64,000 bases of DNA from Sialis fuliginosa (GCA_961205875.1 OY540817.1:3011001-3075000); one strand, 5' to 3'; shown: positions 22,895 through 35,400, counted from the first letter of the stretch. The notes: a model not told the origin generated them from the sequence alone. Numbers and translations are program-made.

Positions 22895-23184
22895 GTAAAA
22901 TAGTACTTTTGCGCTCACCGTGTGTAACAATAAGAAGCACTTTCAACATGGTATTAATTCTTTGTTACTATCTATGGATTTGTTTAAGAATTTACATAGA
23001 ACAGCGATACTTCAAATTATTATAACACAGTTGGTGACTGACCGTACAAAATAATTTTCATAATATTACCGCGCGTGCGAGAAATTTCTCAAATACTTCA
23101 TGATACTTCAAGAGAACTTTCGTATAAGTTTGATAGTGTTTGTTAGCTAACAAATTTAGTTAGCTGCTTTATAATACCGGACAT
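22895..23184 (-). mobile_element. CCGGTATTATAA MITE, right end present
   Basis: The terminus 'TTTATAATACCGGACAT' is at 23168-23184. The inner sequence 'AAGAAGCACTTTCAACATGG' and 'ATCTATGGATTTGTTT' matches 27136-27310 read the other way. The left end was not found; FB copy 1 abuts it. Confidence 0.6.
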
Positions 23185-23189
23185 AAAAG

Positions 23190-23960
23190 TTTAATAACAC
23201 TTCATCAATCCTATTGAAAACTGTTGCAATGTAGCCAGTCAGTTCGGTGAATCGGTTAAAATAAAATGTTTTATAGGTTTCCTAGTGGACGCGATAAAAG
23301 TTTATGACTTGTTTGTTATGTTTTCTTTCCTTCTTTTATTTAATTTTATCTTAAGCATGTTTGTTTCGGCATCAAAGAGATCCAGTTTTGTGGTCCTCCG
23401 GCTTATTTGGATAAAAAACTTTTATGTACATTATGGATGAGGTACTAATCGTTTTTTCTGTTTACTATGAACTATTTTAACAGCAATTATGAAACACTAC
23501 CTGTTTAATTTTCTAAGATATAATACTTTTGCAGAACATCACTTGATAGAAAACTCGATGGCACTTTTTACTTTTGCACTACAAAAAATTGTAGACAAAT
23601 TCCCATACTTTATCAAAACCCGAAGACAGAGTAAGACATTGTACACCGTAATCATCTCTTTCGAGATATGAAATTAAATTTAAAATTAATTATTCGTAAT
23701 ATTGTTTTTTTAGTTAAAGAACAGTGTCTATTTTATATCGCGGCTATCTGCCTTTTTTTACGTAAATTGATTCTGGGGATATTCAAGAGAAGTGTATCAC
23801 ATGACCATACGAAGAAGCTGTCGGAAAAAGAGATGATCCTGCTAAAAAATGCCTTCAAGAAGAGAAGTGTTTAATTCTTTTCTGCATTTCAATTAATTGT
23901 TTTATAAAAATCCTCAGTGAGCTTATTATTAGTCGTTTTGACATTTGAAACAGAGGTAAA
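23190..23960 (+). other. Low-repeat stretch with two short open frames
   Basis: The open frames at 23489-23671 and 23668-23874 overlap by one codon. The second gives a basic, partly hydrophobic peptide ending 'EKEMILLKNAFKKRSV'. Neither has a plausible promoter, splice context or recognisable family, and I treat them as chance. Confidence 0.35.
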
Positions 23961-23965
23961 TAGAT

Positions 23966-24300
23966 CAGTGGCGTAGATAGCTTTTTGCGATGGGGGGGGG
24001 GGGGGGGGAGGGGATATGAGTGGTGGCTGCGAAATAAAAAAAAATTATTATTGTAAGTTTCAATTGAATGACCTTTTTTTTGATCATATAAACTGTATTT
24101 ATTTTACTTCTTATTACTAAAAAAAGGACATACAAAATTGAAAAATAAATAAAAAATAAATAAAATTTTCCCTATTTACTTGTACTATTTTGTTCATACT
24201 AAACGAGTTTAAAAAAATGTCTTAAAATTTTCTCATTAAATAAACTCATGGGGGGTGATTGATCATCTCAATCCCCCCCCCCCCCCCATCTACGCCACTG
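23966..24300. mobile_element. hAT-like MITE with CAGTGGCGTAGAT ends
   Basis: Perfect 13-bp inverted ends CAGTGGCGTAGAT / ATCTACGCCACTG. G- and C-tracts lie just inside both ends (about 23992-24009 and 24274-24288). Flanking 8-mers AAATAGAT and AATTAGGT agree at 6 of 8 positions, a decayed hAT target duplication. It is 335 bp and non-coding. Confidence 0.8.
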
Positions 24301-24321
24301 AATTAGGTAATATCTTTCGTT

Positions 24322-24548
24322 ATAGCTGTTACCCGGGACTTTGTTCGCGTGGAATTTGTATTTTTTAAATTTAATTACATAATTTTTCGAGAGAAGTTGT
24401 ATAAGTTTAACAAAATAATCTCAGAATGCAAGCTATCTCACTGCCAAATTTAATCAAGATCGAGTTAGCAGTTTAGCCGTGAAAAGTTAACAAACGTAGG
24501 TACAGACATACAGACAGAGTTACTTTCGCATTTTTAATATTAGTATGA
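24322..24548 (-). mobile_element. Helitron-like element, decayed
   Basis: Minus strand: TCATACTAATATTAAAAATG at the start, 'CTGTCTGTATGTCTGTAC', 'GCTAAACTGCTAACTCGATC', then 'CGCGAACAAAGTCCCGGG' and 'TAACAGCTAT' at the end. It has the same layout as 11053-11240 but with CTAT in place of the final CTAG. Confidence 0.65.
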
Positions 24549-24964
24549 ATATGTATAAATAAGTATTTACCTGTCTCTAATAAGTCTATAAGTAATCTTA
24601 AGCTAAAATTTAATTTTTTAAGATAAAAATAGTATACAATTTATGTGCGCTAATAACTTACGATTTATAGACAGTAGATTTCAATTTTCGTTAGATAAAT
24701 ATGTCGCCGTAAGACTTGTTCGGGCTATTGCGTAATTAAGCCGAACATTAACATTTATATTTGCCGTTATAAATACTAGAACAATGTTGAAAGCATTATT
24801 ATATTTATTGCGGACGGTTATCGATAAAAGATATCTTTTAACACAGTCGGTGTAATTTCTTCGTGCACAAGATAATGATTTTTTTAAAATCAACAAGTGA
24901 TTATTTTAAAACTGTTATGTTATGATATTTTTTCTACAAGATTAAAAAAAACAATAAAATAACT

Positions 24965-25476
24965 TAGGTTTGGCACCAGTCTTGGCCACTTAGAGCAAGG
25001 TATACTGTTTTTTGGGATTGATTGGTTTCTTTTTTTAATTCTCATGAACTCATGTTGTTACTAAAGCAAGTACCTCATTATTACAACAATTTAATTACCA
25101 AAGTCCGCAAATATAGTTTTTTTTTTAAATTATAATCTTTTATTTTGTTAAAAATAAAACCAGTACTGGGCCACCCAGTGATTGACACTCGCTAATGATA
25201 AGTACTACGACACAAAAGTTATGAAATAAAAAATTGTAAAATTTGAAACGAAGTAAAGCAGATGCTACGATAATTCCGATAATATAATAATTAATAAATA
25301 AATTACACTAATATAGTCTAAATGTCCACCATTTTAACACCCATTGAATGATTGTCATCAAATGATACTGTTTTACAGTTAAGTGTCTATAGATTATGAC
25401 TCAGTAATGGCGGTAATCAAATATCAACAAGTGTCCAACATTGGGGTATGATCCAAGACTGGTGCCAGTACCTTAT
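24965..25476 (-). mobile_element. GGCACCAGTCTTGG family, complete copy
   Basis: Ends 'TTTGGCACCAGTCTTGG' (24970) and 'CCAAGACTGGTGCCAGTACC' (ending 25473) are inverted. The interior carries the family's shared blocks: 'CTCATGAACTCATGTT', 'AAAGTCCGCAAATATAG', 'AAAGCAGATGCTACGATAAT' and 'GATTGTCATCAAAT'. About 512 bp, non-coding. This copy is a good reference for the others. Confidence 0.85.
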
Positions 25477-25654
25477 ACTGAAGATCCTCTATTACTTGTC
25501 AACACGTTTCCCTTATTCCAATAATATTACAAAACTGTTTTAATAATGACTTAAGAATTTCAGTTTAAGTCATATCAATTAATCCGACATTTTGGTCATC
25601 AATACAGTCAATACAGTGTAGTACATCTCCTGACCAAATTAATCCATACAAATA

Positions 25655-26303
25655 CAGTCGGGACTCGTTTATTCTAAGCCTTCTGAATCGTTTTGAATCG
25701 AGGAAGTCGTGTTTATTCGAAGTCGAGAGGGTCTCCCACAAAGTTATAGATCCTTGACCAATCAGCGTTGGCGCGGGAATTGACGTCACCACGAAGATGT
25801 ATTCAAATGTTATAAATGTATAATAGAATATCAATTACAAGAAATTATTTATTTATTTTTGTCTTCGTATTTTTGATATTTTAACAACATACATATATAC
25901 AATCAAAGAAGTACAAATTCGACATTGCAAAATCATGGAAAAGCTATCACAGACAATTATTATTAGTTTGTCTATTCGGGAAGTGTCATTTTTACTATTC
26001 TTAAGTTGGCAATACGTTCTGTGATAAATGTCTATATACCTTGGTATTTAATATTTATCGTTAATAGTTAATCGTGATAGTGAAATAATTTTACTTTATT
26101 TATAGATATGATTTTCGTTCGTAGCATGCAATGAATATCAAAAAAATTAAAATCTTTTGAAAAATATTGTAGTCAATGAGATGAATACAAATGCTCTAAT
26201 TAATTCTACAAAAAATTTCAAAATATGTTCGTTTACGAAGAAACTACGAAAAAATTACGAATAAACAAAACTCGGCATTTCAAATAAACGAGAGTTCCGA
26301 CTG
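25655..26303. mobile_element. pogo-like MITE, TA target duplication
   Basis: CAGTCGGGACTCGTTTATT at the left is mirrored by AATAAACGAGAGTTCCGACTG-type sequence at the right, each flanked by TA (25653-25654, 26304-26305). TA duplication plus CAGT-starting ends suggests the pogo branch of Tc1/mariner. An FB half copy (25751-26043) is inserted within it. A second copy starts at 57288. Confidence 0.75.
25751..26043 (+). mobile_element. Foldback element FB, half copy (nested)
   Basis: It begins 'TTGACCAATCAGCGTTGGCG' and runs to 'TCTATATACCTTGG', covering one arm and the loop of the FB family, including 'AAATTCGACATTGCAAAATC' and 'CTTAAGTTGGCAATACGTT'. The second arm is missing. It sits inside the pogo-like MITE, so FB activity postdates that insertion. 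Confidence 0.75.
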
Positions 26304-26485
26304 TATTATAAATGCGAAAGCTACTCTCTCTGTCTGTCTGTTTGTTACCATTTCATGGTTAACCCGCTGAACCGATCTTGATGAAATTTGACAAGGATAA
26401 AGCTTGCATCCTGAGGAAGGCCACTTTGCATCCCGAAAATTGATTATACAAATTCCACGCGGACGAAGTCGCGGGTAACTATATG
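26304..26485 (+). mobile_element. Helitron-like element
   Basis: 'TATTATAAATGCGAAAGC', 'CTCTCTGTCTGTCTGTTTG', 'AACCCGCTGAACCGATCTTG', then 'CCACGCGGACGAAGTCGCGG' and 'GTAACTAT' at the end. Same family as 11053-11240, opposite strand. It directly abuts the pogo-like MITE. The terminal CTAG is degraded. Confidence 0.7.
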
Positions 26486-27130
26486 TATTTAAAATTTTAA
26501 ATAGTATTTCTTTTGATACAAAACGTGTTTCGATAGATTATTGTGAAATATTTAAATTGCCAAAACACTTTAAAATATAATCAATAATGTTTGTGACTTC
26601 TAATACCTATGAAATTGCACATTCTTCATGAGAAATTAAGAGTTGTATACGTACGCTAATGAATTCAAGTTTATAACAGTTTGAATGACAGTTGGCTGCG
26701 GAAAATTAATGGATCATAATAGATTATTATTGAGCAGATAAGAATGGGGTCAATAAGTCAATCGAAGTCATATTGTATATTCAATACATTGACAATTTTT
26801 CATCATAATCTTGATATTTATATACTATGACAAAATTTTATGTACTTACAATATTGATAGTAAATTTTTATCAAAATTATTATACAGGGTTAGATAAAAG
26901 TAATGACTAACTATCGATTATATCAAAAATGTGCTAATAAAAGTTTAATAAGAAATTCAAGTGCACTTTTTAGGCAGCCTATTGTTTTTTTTTATAACTT
27001 TTTCTAAATGGCAATGTAAATTAATATTATATTTGATAAATATAGGTATTTGAAAAAAATGAGTAGGTATATTACAGGTATAACTAATAAAGTAGGTTTT
27101 ATGGTGGGGGGGGGGGTAATATGATTATAT
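26486..27130. other. AT-rich spacer, no gene seen
   Basis: Nothing recognised apart from a short G tract near 27105 at its right edge. Confidence 0.4.
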
Positions 27131-27135
27131 ATTTT

Positions 27136-27310
27136 ATGTCCGGTATTATAAAATAGCTAACAAAATTTGCTAGTAAGCACTTTCAACGAGGTATACATTC
27201 TGTAATATTATCCATGGATTTGTTTTGGAATTTAGATCAGTGATACTTCAACTTACTATAATATAAAGTTGGTGATGAACTGCACATTAGCGAGATTAAC
27301 ACTTGTATTG
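27136..27310 (+). mobile_element. CCGGTATTATAA MITE, left end present
   Basis: Starts ATGTCCGGTATTATAAAATA and continues 'GCTAACAAAATTTGCTAG' and 'AAGCACTTTCAACGAGG', the reverse of 22895-23184. No right terminus is visible. Confidence 0.6.
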
Positions 27311-27617
27311 AGATCGTTTGTGTTAATATTTCAATTCAGTGCAAGTGACTACTTTGTTAATTAAATTTTATCAATTTTTAATAATTGAGAATTTGTGTAC
27401 TCAATTGAGAGAAAAGAAAAATGAAAAAAATGGATTCACAATTATACCAAGAATGAGCTACATTGCCATTTAGATATACATCGTTTTCATGATGTCTATA
27501 CCTGTTTAGTCATGAAAAAAAACCAAAATGCTGCTTAAAAATTGATTTTGAATTTCCCATTGAACTTTTATTAAGATATTATCTTGATATAACTCAAATA
27601 AATCGTTGGGTCTCATT

Positions 27618-29200
27618 TTAATCGACTTCACAAAGGAGGTTTTCAATTCAGCTGTTTATATATTTTTATGTATTTTCAGGCATAATTCCGACAAATATGC
27701 AACGATATGGGCGATTTTTTGTTTATTTGAAAGTGAATACTCCCGAGGTGGTCCCATATAAATTTGATCAGGATCTGACGGTGGATCCCTGATCCCTTCG
27801 AAGATACGCCACTCAAAAAGGAAAAATAAAATAAAAATTTAGAAAAAATTAAACCAACTTCAAAAAACCTTTAAAAACATTGAAAAGTATATAAAAATTA
27901 AATTTAACAGTTTTTGTAGTCGGTGCCATAGTCCAATCAAATTATCAAAATAAAGTAGTTCGTAAGACATTGTTCTACAGAGTATTTTTTTTTATTTTAA
28001 ATTGTTGGGGTGTGTGTTCTGAGTATTACATTAAGTTGGCGCGGTCTATGACCTTGAGCGTTGTCCGTTATAAGCGCGAAAACTTTAAACGTAATTATCT
28101 CGTAAATCGTTCATCCTAGGATAAAATTTATAACCACCTTTTTTGTTCAACAGATTTGAATCTACAAATTTGTTCACAGGTCTAACTGTCTACCATCAAT
28201 TGGTAACGAGATACAATGCAAGGAAGTTAACAAAAAACGATTTTTTGCATTTATTTCGTAAAAAAGTGATTATATTGAAAAAACTTAAATGGCAATCTTT
28301 TAGAACTATCAATTTTCAATATTTTTTCTTACAACCATTATTTCAGAAAACTCATAGTTTGCTTGTTATAGCCCGCGAAACATTGCAAAAAAACATTTTT
28401 TCGTTATAGTTCAAAAACCATAATGCAACCTACAAAATGTGTAATGACAAATGTATAGATAACAAAATTCTATATATTTTTTGTTAAAAAAAATAATTTT
28501 TTTGTTTGTTAATAAACAAACAAAAAAAAATTTCAAACAAAAAAAATTTTTTTTTCAAACAAAACAAGTATAGAATTTTGCTATCTACACTTTTGTCATT
28601 ACATATTTTGAAGGTTGCATTATTGTTTCTGAAATATAACGAAAAAATGTTTTTTTGCTTTGCTTCACGGGCTATAACTGGCAAACATTGAGTTTTCAGA
28701 AATAATGGCTGTAAGAAAAAATATTGAAAATTGATAGTTCTAAAAGATTACCAATTAAGTTTTTTCAATATAATCGCTTCTTTACGAAATAAATGCAAAA
28801 AATCGTTTTTTGTTAACTTCCTTGCATTATATCTCGTTACCAATTGATGATAGACAGTTAGACCTGTGAACAAATTTGTAGATTCAAGTCTGTTGAACAA
28901 AAAAGGTGGTAATACATTTTATCCTAGGATGAACGATTTACGAGATAATTACGTTTAAAGTTTTCGCGCTTATAGCGGACAACGCTCAAGGTCATAGACC
29001 GCGCCAACTTAATGTAATACTCAGAACACACCCACCAACAATTTAAAATAAAAAAAATGACTCTGTAGAACAATGCAGAACAAATATACAATTTGATTGG
29101 GCTACCAAGCAAATAAAAAACTTAATAAAAAAGAAGAAGAGAAAACCGACTATTAGTGTTTTTAGGGTTTTTTTAGGTCGTTTTTTTTTTTTTATTAAGT
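27618..29200 (+). repeat. GACTTC...GGAGG repeat (family F), split by a palindrome
   Basis: 'CGACTTCACAAAGGAGGTTT' opens a repeat that continues with 'CGACAAATATGCAACGATAT', 'CTCCCGAGGTGGTCCCATAT' and 'AAATTTAACAGTTTTTGTAG' up to 27922. It is interrupted by the 1.18-kb palindrome at 27929-29104 and may resume at 29140 ('ACCGACTATTAGTG'). A second copy in the other orientation is at 35036-35400. The 'AGGAGGTTTTCAATTC' block is widespread in Lepidoptera; no coding is left. Confidence 0.6.
27929..29104. mobile_element. 1.18-kb near-perfect palindrome (foldback)
   Basis: The left arm from 'TAGTCCAATCAAATT' (27929) to about 28500 is matched by the right arm from about 28507 to 'AATTTGATTGGGCTA' (29104). 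Shared blocks include 'TTAAGTTGGCGCGGTCTATG', 'CGTTCATCCTAGGATAAAAT' and 'CAAGGAAGTTAACAAAAAAC'. Each arm is roughly 575-595 bp with only a short AT-rich loop. The open frames on both strands (28143-28409, 28484-28691, 28924-29112) are mirror images and not genes. Loop length and arm identity would allow a very stable hairpin. Confidence 0.85.
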
Positions 29201-29204
29201 TTTT

Positions 29205-30590
29205 TTTTTACTTACTTACCCTTTTTGGAAATTATCTACTATTCCTAATGCCAATCGGTTGGTTTGCAATAAAAAATAGCTATTTAATTAAATATATGTA
29301 CTGTTTTTTTTACAATGGCAGTTTTCAAGATTATATCATTTATTTTTCCGCATTTAATTCCTTTACTTAATTATAAGAATTAAATAACCGTATAAAAAGT
29401 AAAAACGCTAGTTGCTATTCTTCAGAGCGTAGGTTTTAATTTTTTTTGCTAGTTCAGTGAAATTGCAAATTACAACTTGCAAGTAATATAAAATAATATT
29501 ATTTTAATAATATTTATTTGTTACCATTTACATTTTATCGATTTTAAACAAATAATAGAAAGTAATATTTATATGTATTTTAAAACAATGACATATTATT
29601 GTTACTATTTTAAGTATTATTTTATTGTCAAATATATACTTAAAACTTAAAAGTTAAATTGTGTATATTTGTGAAAAAATATGTCGGTGTTAAACTGTTT
29701 TAGTTCGAAACAAACATTTTTCGTCCTTTGAATCCTTGTGGGATCATCAAAATATAAAAATTGAATGATATAAAAAAGTAGAGATTTGAAGCAATCTAAA
29801 GAATACGAATTTAATTTCTTTTATCTAATCAATTTTTCGAGATACAGGCTATTTCCCTGTCAAATTTTATTAAGATCGGTTTAGCGGTTTAACCGTGAAA
29901 AGGTAACAAACAGAATTACTTTTTTTTAGAGTGATAACTCAATGTTAAAAACCTGTCTCGCGAAATAGTTAGGGCAAGGTACTGCACTCAATATTTGTTG
30001 TAGCTTAAACTGAATCAGTAAATAGTCAAAAATTCGACCTTAGATTTAGTTTAGTATTATTTCTAGATTGTATAAAATGATATTTTTTCAATTGAAAAAT
30101 ATGGACGGCATTACATCAATGCTATAATGTAAGTCATTATAGTACAGTTGGATTCACTTTTCGCGATGCTACTGTACCTATACTCGTATATGTAAATTTA
30201 CATAATATACTATAATAATAAATATGTATGTATGTAGGTAGTTTGTAGTGAAGTGGGTTCTTCAGTGGTTCGATTATTTTTATGACTTTTTGTTTCACCA
30301 AACCACATTATTATTAATAGTACATTTGAAACTTTTATTGTTCATTTCGCGGTTGTTTTTAAATTATGTGGTAAAATCACAATTGTTTTTATTGTTTATT
30401 TACTCTCATGTTCTAAGGTTTATTGGTTATAAAATGTATTAAAATTAATCTAATCAAATTCAAATCGTTCACGCTTTCGATTATGTACTATTTTTATAAT
30501 AGTTTATTAAAAATTATGAAATAGACAAATATATAATTTCAACAATCATCTTGTGGTCTTCGAAAGAAGCACTAAAATACAATAAATAAA
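29205..30590. other. AT-rich stretch with one Helitron fragment
   Basis: 29830-29935 has 'AAATTTTATTAAGATCGG' and 'GCGGTTTAACCGTGAAAAGG', a fragment of the 11053-type Helitron on the minus strand. Otherwise nothing recognised. Confidence 0.45.
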
Positions 30591-30596
30591 ACAAAT

Positions 30597-31384
30597 TCGG
30601 GCAAGACATACACGAGTGTATGCCATAAGGGTTCCGAAGTACGTACTACGTGAAATGTTTGGAACCACTTACAGGTGCATTTTTAAGTTAAAGTTAAAAT
30701 AAAAAAAAGTGTCAAGTTCTACTAATTGAGATCTATATTTTGTCATACTACGTGCCTAGATATCAAAATAAAAAATTCTATGACGCCCCTCCCTATAATT
30801 CCAAAATTTAAAATTATATTGTTGACTTTAGTATTTGTCGTTGGTAGTCCCACCAAAACCTCGTTACCAAATTTTTTTCAGTTTTTTTGAGCCGGTAGTT
30901 ACAGAGTTAGAGGGGGGGGCAGAATAAAATACTGCTTTTAGCACCCTACAGGCGCCATTTTTAATTAAAAATATGGTCAAATTCTACTAATTGAGATGTA
31001 CATTTTGATAATTATGCTACTTGGTATACAATTTTTTTGTTTTTCTGGATTTGCTTTAAAGCCCCCTACAGGCACCATTTTTGATTTAGAAAAAAATAGA
31101 AAAAGGGTCAAATTGCTTGTTTGGTTATACATTTTAACGTGCCACGTGCCTTGGTATAAAACAAATATTTTTTTTACCTAGCATTAGTTCTTTATTGCCC
31201 CCCCCTGAAAAATTATTTATTCAATAAATTTGTACATATTTTACTAGAGGGTGTAATTTTACATGTTCAGTAAAAATTTCAAGTTTCTAGCATATATATT
31301 TTACGAGCTATTTGGCTTTGAGTGAAAAAGACGTACGGACGGACGGACAACAAAGTGAGATTAATAGGGTTTCTTCGGAACCCT
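30597..31384 (+). mobile_element. GGGTTCCGAAG element, complete copy
   Basis: A leader 'TTCGGGCAAGACATACACGA' (30597) precedes the 12-bp inverted end AGGGTTCCGAAG (30628-30639), and CTTCGGAACCCT closes it at 31373-31384. Internal blocks 'GGTAGTCCCACCAAAACCTC' and GGACGGACGGAC near the right end match 975-1554, and the left part matches 41730-41985. It is non-coding; the small frame at 30996-31181 is within it. Confidence 0.8.
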
Positions 31385-31525
31385 AAAAACAATTGAAGAT
31401 CCACGAACGACTACGTTAAAAATATGTAAACAAATATAATTTGAATTCACTTTTCTTTAAAAATATCTGCCATGGCAGTCACGGGACTTTCTTATACGTA
31501 ATACTGACAGTGAAAAGTGCACGTG

Positions 31526-32035
31526 ATTCATATATTTTATTAAAACATATTTCTGACGAACTAATAAAAACAAGAATAAAATGAGTAATATTCTTTATAA
31601 CATGTATCAACGTAATTACTAATTGTAAGCCGGAAACAGACGTTTACTCTTGTCACTTTTTCAATTTTTGAATTATTTTTGAAATAAGAGAAAAAATTGT
31701 TTAAGATGAAAATTGTCGAGTATATTATTATCTTTAATTTATGCCTCACACGTTTTTTTTCCAACATTTATGATTTCGCCAGAAAGAATTCTTTAAAATA
31801 ATTAATTAGAATTACCCATTCTGTACCATGGTACCTATAGCAAATACGTACACTATACAATCTCTGTAATACGTATAAGAAAGACCCATGACACTCATGG
31901 CAGATATTTTCCTTCTGTATAAACCATTTGAAATATAATTTTTTTTTTTCGAAAAAATAAATTATATAGATAATAATATTATCTACCATTTTTCTCTAAT
32001 TCGTACTGTTTCAAAGTAATTTGAAAAATTCAAAA
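31526..32035 (+). repeat. R1 repeat, copy 2
   Basis: 'TATTTTATTAAAACATATTT' matches the first bases of the window and 'TTTTTCTCTAATTCGTACTG' (31989) matches 145-164. The middle has 'AAAATTGTCGAGTATATTAT', shared with 15458, and 'AAGCCGGAAACAGACG', shared with 50225. Confidence 0.6.
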
Positions 32036-32039
32036 TAAA

Positions 32040-34500
32040 TGTTTTAAAATTTTAAATAGCACAATAACCAACATATTCTATTAAAAAAATATATATCAAA
32101 TATAATACTGTAATTATTTAGGAAGAGCTCTCCCTAATAAAATATGTATTTAAAATTCAAACAAAATTTCATTTAATTATCGGATACAATTTATGTTTTA
32201 TTCTGGATATGTTACATATTTATAACCTCATAAAATGTGTTAAGCAATTAATTTTTAATGGGTATTAGTAATATCACATATGTTGTTATTGGCGGCAATA
32301 ATATGAATAAAAAATACGATACTCTTATTTAACGATGTTTTTCAAACTAGAGTTTGCAGACCATAAGCGTGATTTTGAATGTTAAATTTATATATGGGAC
32401 ATTCCATGTCAAATCGACCCCTCGAATTTTCAAATATCTATAAATTTAACGATAATTTTGTATTTCTCTTATTTTTTTTTTAATTAACAAGTTAATCTCG
32501 TTTTAATTAAACTCACCCGCGCAGCACTATATCATAGACGCTCTTTCTAACGTGTCCGACGACCGTGTCGCGGTGTTGATTTAACGCTGTATCATAAATA
32601 CCAAAAATCTTTAAATTGACGTCATTTAATTAAAAGTAAAAAAATAAATTAAAAAATTTCAAGAAATATTATTTTTCCAACAAATTTGATAAGACTGTAG
32701 GTCTCGCTAAATGTCCCAAAATTTTTGTAAGTCAATATATTTCCCGATTATAAAATCTTGTAATTCAAGTATGCCACATCAAAAACGCCCCAATTCTCAG
32801 AATTTTCGAAGATAAAAAAGGTTAGGTTACGCCAAAATGAATCCACTCACGAAGGAGTAATTTTTATTTCAAAATTTAAAGCCGGGATCGAGGACTAGAA
32901 GGGCTGTAAAGTGGCTTAATATAGAATTAGTTTTAAACTAACCTTTACAGCGGATTTACCTCAAAAAGTAAACCTGTATTTGTAGATAATGGAGCAATAT
33001 TTTGACGAACTACCCTTATAGGAAATTACAAAGGGGCCATGGTGGACCCAGGCTTGCGCCAATGCTAGTCAACACTGGGCCAAGATACAAATGATAACTT
33101 CGTTCAAGACTTTACAAAGGCTTGTCGTACCAAGGCTGGCCCAGAGTTGGCCCAATCTTGGGTAAAGAATAGGTGACCGAAGCTCGGTATTTGAAGGTTG
33201 GCCTAGACTGGGACCAATATCGAAAAAGCAATATTTGGGCAAGCTTCAAGCTTGGCATTTTCTACATGGGTACTTCAGGGATGATTATTGTATCATAGGA
33301 AGAACAAATTACCGAAATATCGATACATTTTGAGAGATTTGAAATTTCGATGGGTCAATTTGAAATAGAATGTCTTTTATATAAAAATTTTGTATAGAAT
33401 AATAATACATTTTCATTAATTTTTTTCGATATCCGCCACTGTATTTACTATATAGTATATACTACTGAGAAAATATACCTAATTTTAATTTTATTAGACT
33501 ACCTGTTGTTAGTAAAACATGTTTTATACGATTTTATTAATGAATAGTAGTTATATAGTGCTATTAAAATAAATTATAATATTTTAGAGTTGTAGTATAT
33601 TATCTAATTAATTTCAACATTTATTTAAACAGCGGTCCTTAACATACGAATCGCAGAATGTTGAAAATAAAACTGTTTGGGATGCGTTCTGAAATCATTG
33701 TTTTTAATAAAAAATTTTAAGTTGGCAAAATTTGAATCTAAAAAGTAACTCCTGTTACATTCAGCTAATTATTTTCAAAGGATTTTGGTTTTTTACTATA
33801 ATTTAAAAAAAAAACCTATTATATTATTATTTATTATTATTATATTATATCACATAAAAAATTGCCTCGTTTTATAAAATGTCAAAGATACAATTTAAGG
33901 TTTCTGTTCCTTTAGATTAAATTACTTAATTATAATTATTAAATTATATGAATTATGAAATAATTTTTTTTAAAGAATGTTCATTTGCAAAAGTATTATT
34001 AGCAATAAAAAAAGTGTGTGTACTTGCACATTAGAAGTTATTTTAGCGTGCAAATGCAAAACTAAAAATCTATTTTACTGACTATCATAATAGAAATCTG
34101 TATTATTTACACCTAACCGAACCTATATGCGCGTTCATCGTTATATTCAACGTGAATTTCATTTCCGTTGCATAAATGTCACCCTGAACGCGCCTAAAGA
34201 AGAGTAAATTCACAACCCCATCCTAATTACGGCTCTGTTGTGAATATATGTAGATAGTAACTTAAGTTACGTGAAATTAGTAATAATAAATATTTCAGTC
34301 GGTCAAATGTTAAGATAAATATAGGAATTGATTTATTTAAATCATCATTAAACCTGTTAAAAAGTATATTCGTGTATCTAGTTTTTATCTTCATGTTTAT
34401 TTTGTTTCAAATGAACGTTATCTGACATCACCAATTGCATCTTGTGATGCAATTTATTAGCTATATAAACATAAACCTTCTCCAGATAAAATGAAAGTAG
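32040..34500. other. Mixed AT-rich sequence; TTGGCCCA repeat cluster
   Basis: Between 33030 and 33260 the motif TTGGCCCA/TGGGCCAA and variants (CTGGGCCAAGATAC, CTGGCCCAGAGTTGGCCCAA, TTGGCCTAGACTGGGACCAA) recurs about six times, probably a decayed repeat with short inverted subunits. 32540-32590 has 'CGTGTCCGACGACCGTGTCG'. No coding exon is supported in this stretch. Confidence 0.4.
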
Positions 34501-34551
34501 TATTTAAAATAAATGAACAGTGAAGATAAAAACTTTAAATAAAAAGTCTTA

Positions 34552-34849
34552 TATCGGTTGTTTTTTTACGACTTTCCAGCGGATTATTTCCAGAATAACG
34601 AATTTTCAGAAAAAATGTCTCAGACAAAAGTTTCATGGTTTCGAGGACGCTAAATTATTGGTTGAGTTTAAAAAGGTTATCTTGATAGGTTTTCAGGTTC
34701 AACTTTTCTTTTTCAAATCTAAACCCATATTTTTGCATATTCGTAATTTACGAGAAAAAATAAATAAATTTTGTCTGAAACATTTTTCCTGAAAATTCGT
34801 TATTTTGGAAATAATCCGCTAGAAAGTCTTTAAAAAAACACTCGGTATA
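34552..34849. mobile_element. Foldback MITE, about 300 bp
   Basis: 'CGACTTTCCAGCGGATTATT' with 'CAGAATAACGAATTTTCAG' at the left is mirrored by 'CTGAAAATTCGTTATTTTGG' and 'AATAATCCGCTAGAAAGTC' at the right. Arms about 85 bp, spacer about 130 bp. The open frame at 34520-34792 runs through the left arm and is not a gene. Confidence 0.7.
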
Positions 34850-35035
34850 AAAAATATGGATCATTTTTATAAAATTACTTTTATAAAATTACTTTTACCT
34901 ATCTAGTTGGATTATCCGAGTAGATGTCGGAATGTCACCTAATCTAAATATACAAACCATATAGTTTAACATTTTAATGACATGTTATTATTATTACATA
35001 AAAAACTGATTAAAAAAATAAGAACATCTAAAAGT

Positions 35036-35400
35036 ATACATATAATAATTAAATTTAACAGTTTTTGAAGTTATTTTTATTTTTTTCTTAAAAAGTTTTT
35101 TTATTGGCTGAGCACTGACTTCAAAATCTGTTTTTAATTATTATACGAGTATACTTTTCAGTGTTTTTAGGGTTTTTCTTGAAGTAATTTTTCATGTTTT
35201 TTATTTTTTCCTCATGAGTGACGTACATTCGAAGTCCACTGTCGAATTCTGATAAAATTTATATAAGCCACCTCGGGGGTACACTCGTTCAAACAAACTA
35301 AAAATCGTCCAAATTCGGTGCATATTTGTTAGTTATGCCCGAACATACATAGAACATATCTACTGCCGAATTGAAAACCACCTCCTTTTTTTAGTCGGTA
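35036..35400 (-). repeat. Family F repeat, copy 2
   Basis: On the minus strand 'TTTACCGACTAAAAAAAGGA' and 'GGTGGTTTTCAATTCGGC' open the element and it ends near 'CTTCAAAAACTGTTAAATTT', mirroring 27618-27922. It includes 'AGCCACCTCGGGGGTACACT', the counterpart of 'CTCCCGAGGTGGTCCC'. Confidence 0.6.

Noticed and set aside
23489-23874. Two adjacent short open frames that look operon-like
   Set aside because: This is animal nuclear DNA; the frames lack start context, splicing and any motif.
28143-29112. Pairs of open frames on both strands
   Set aside because: They are mirror images created by the two arms of one palindrome.
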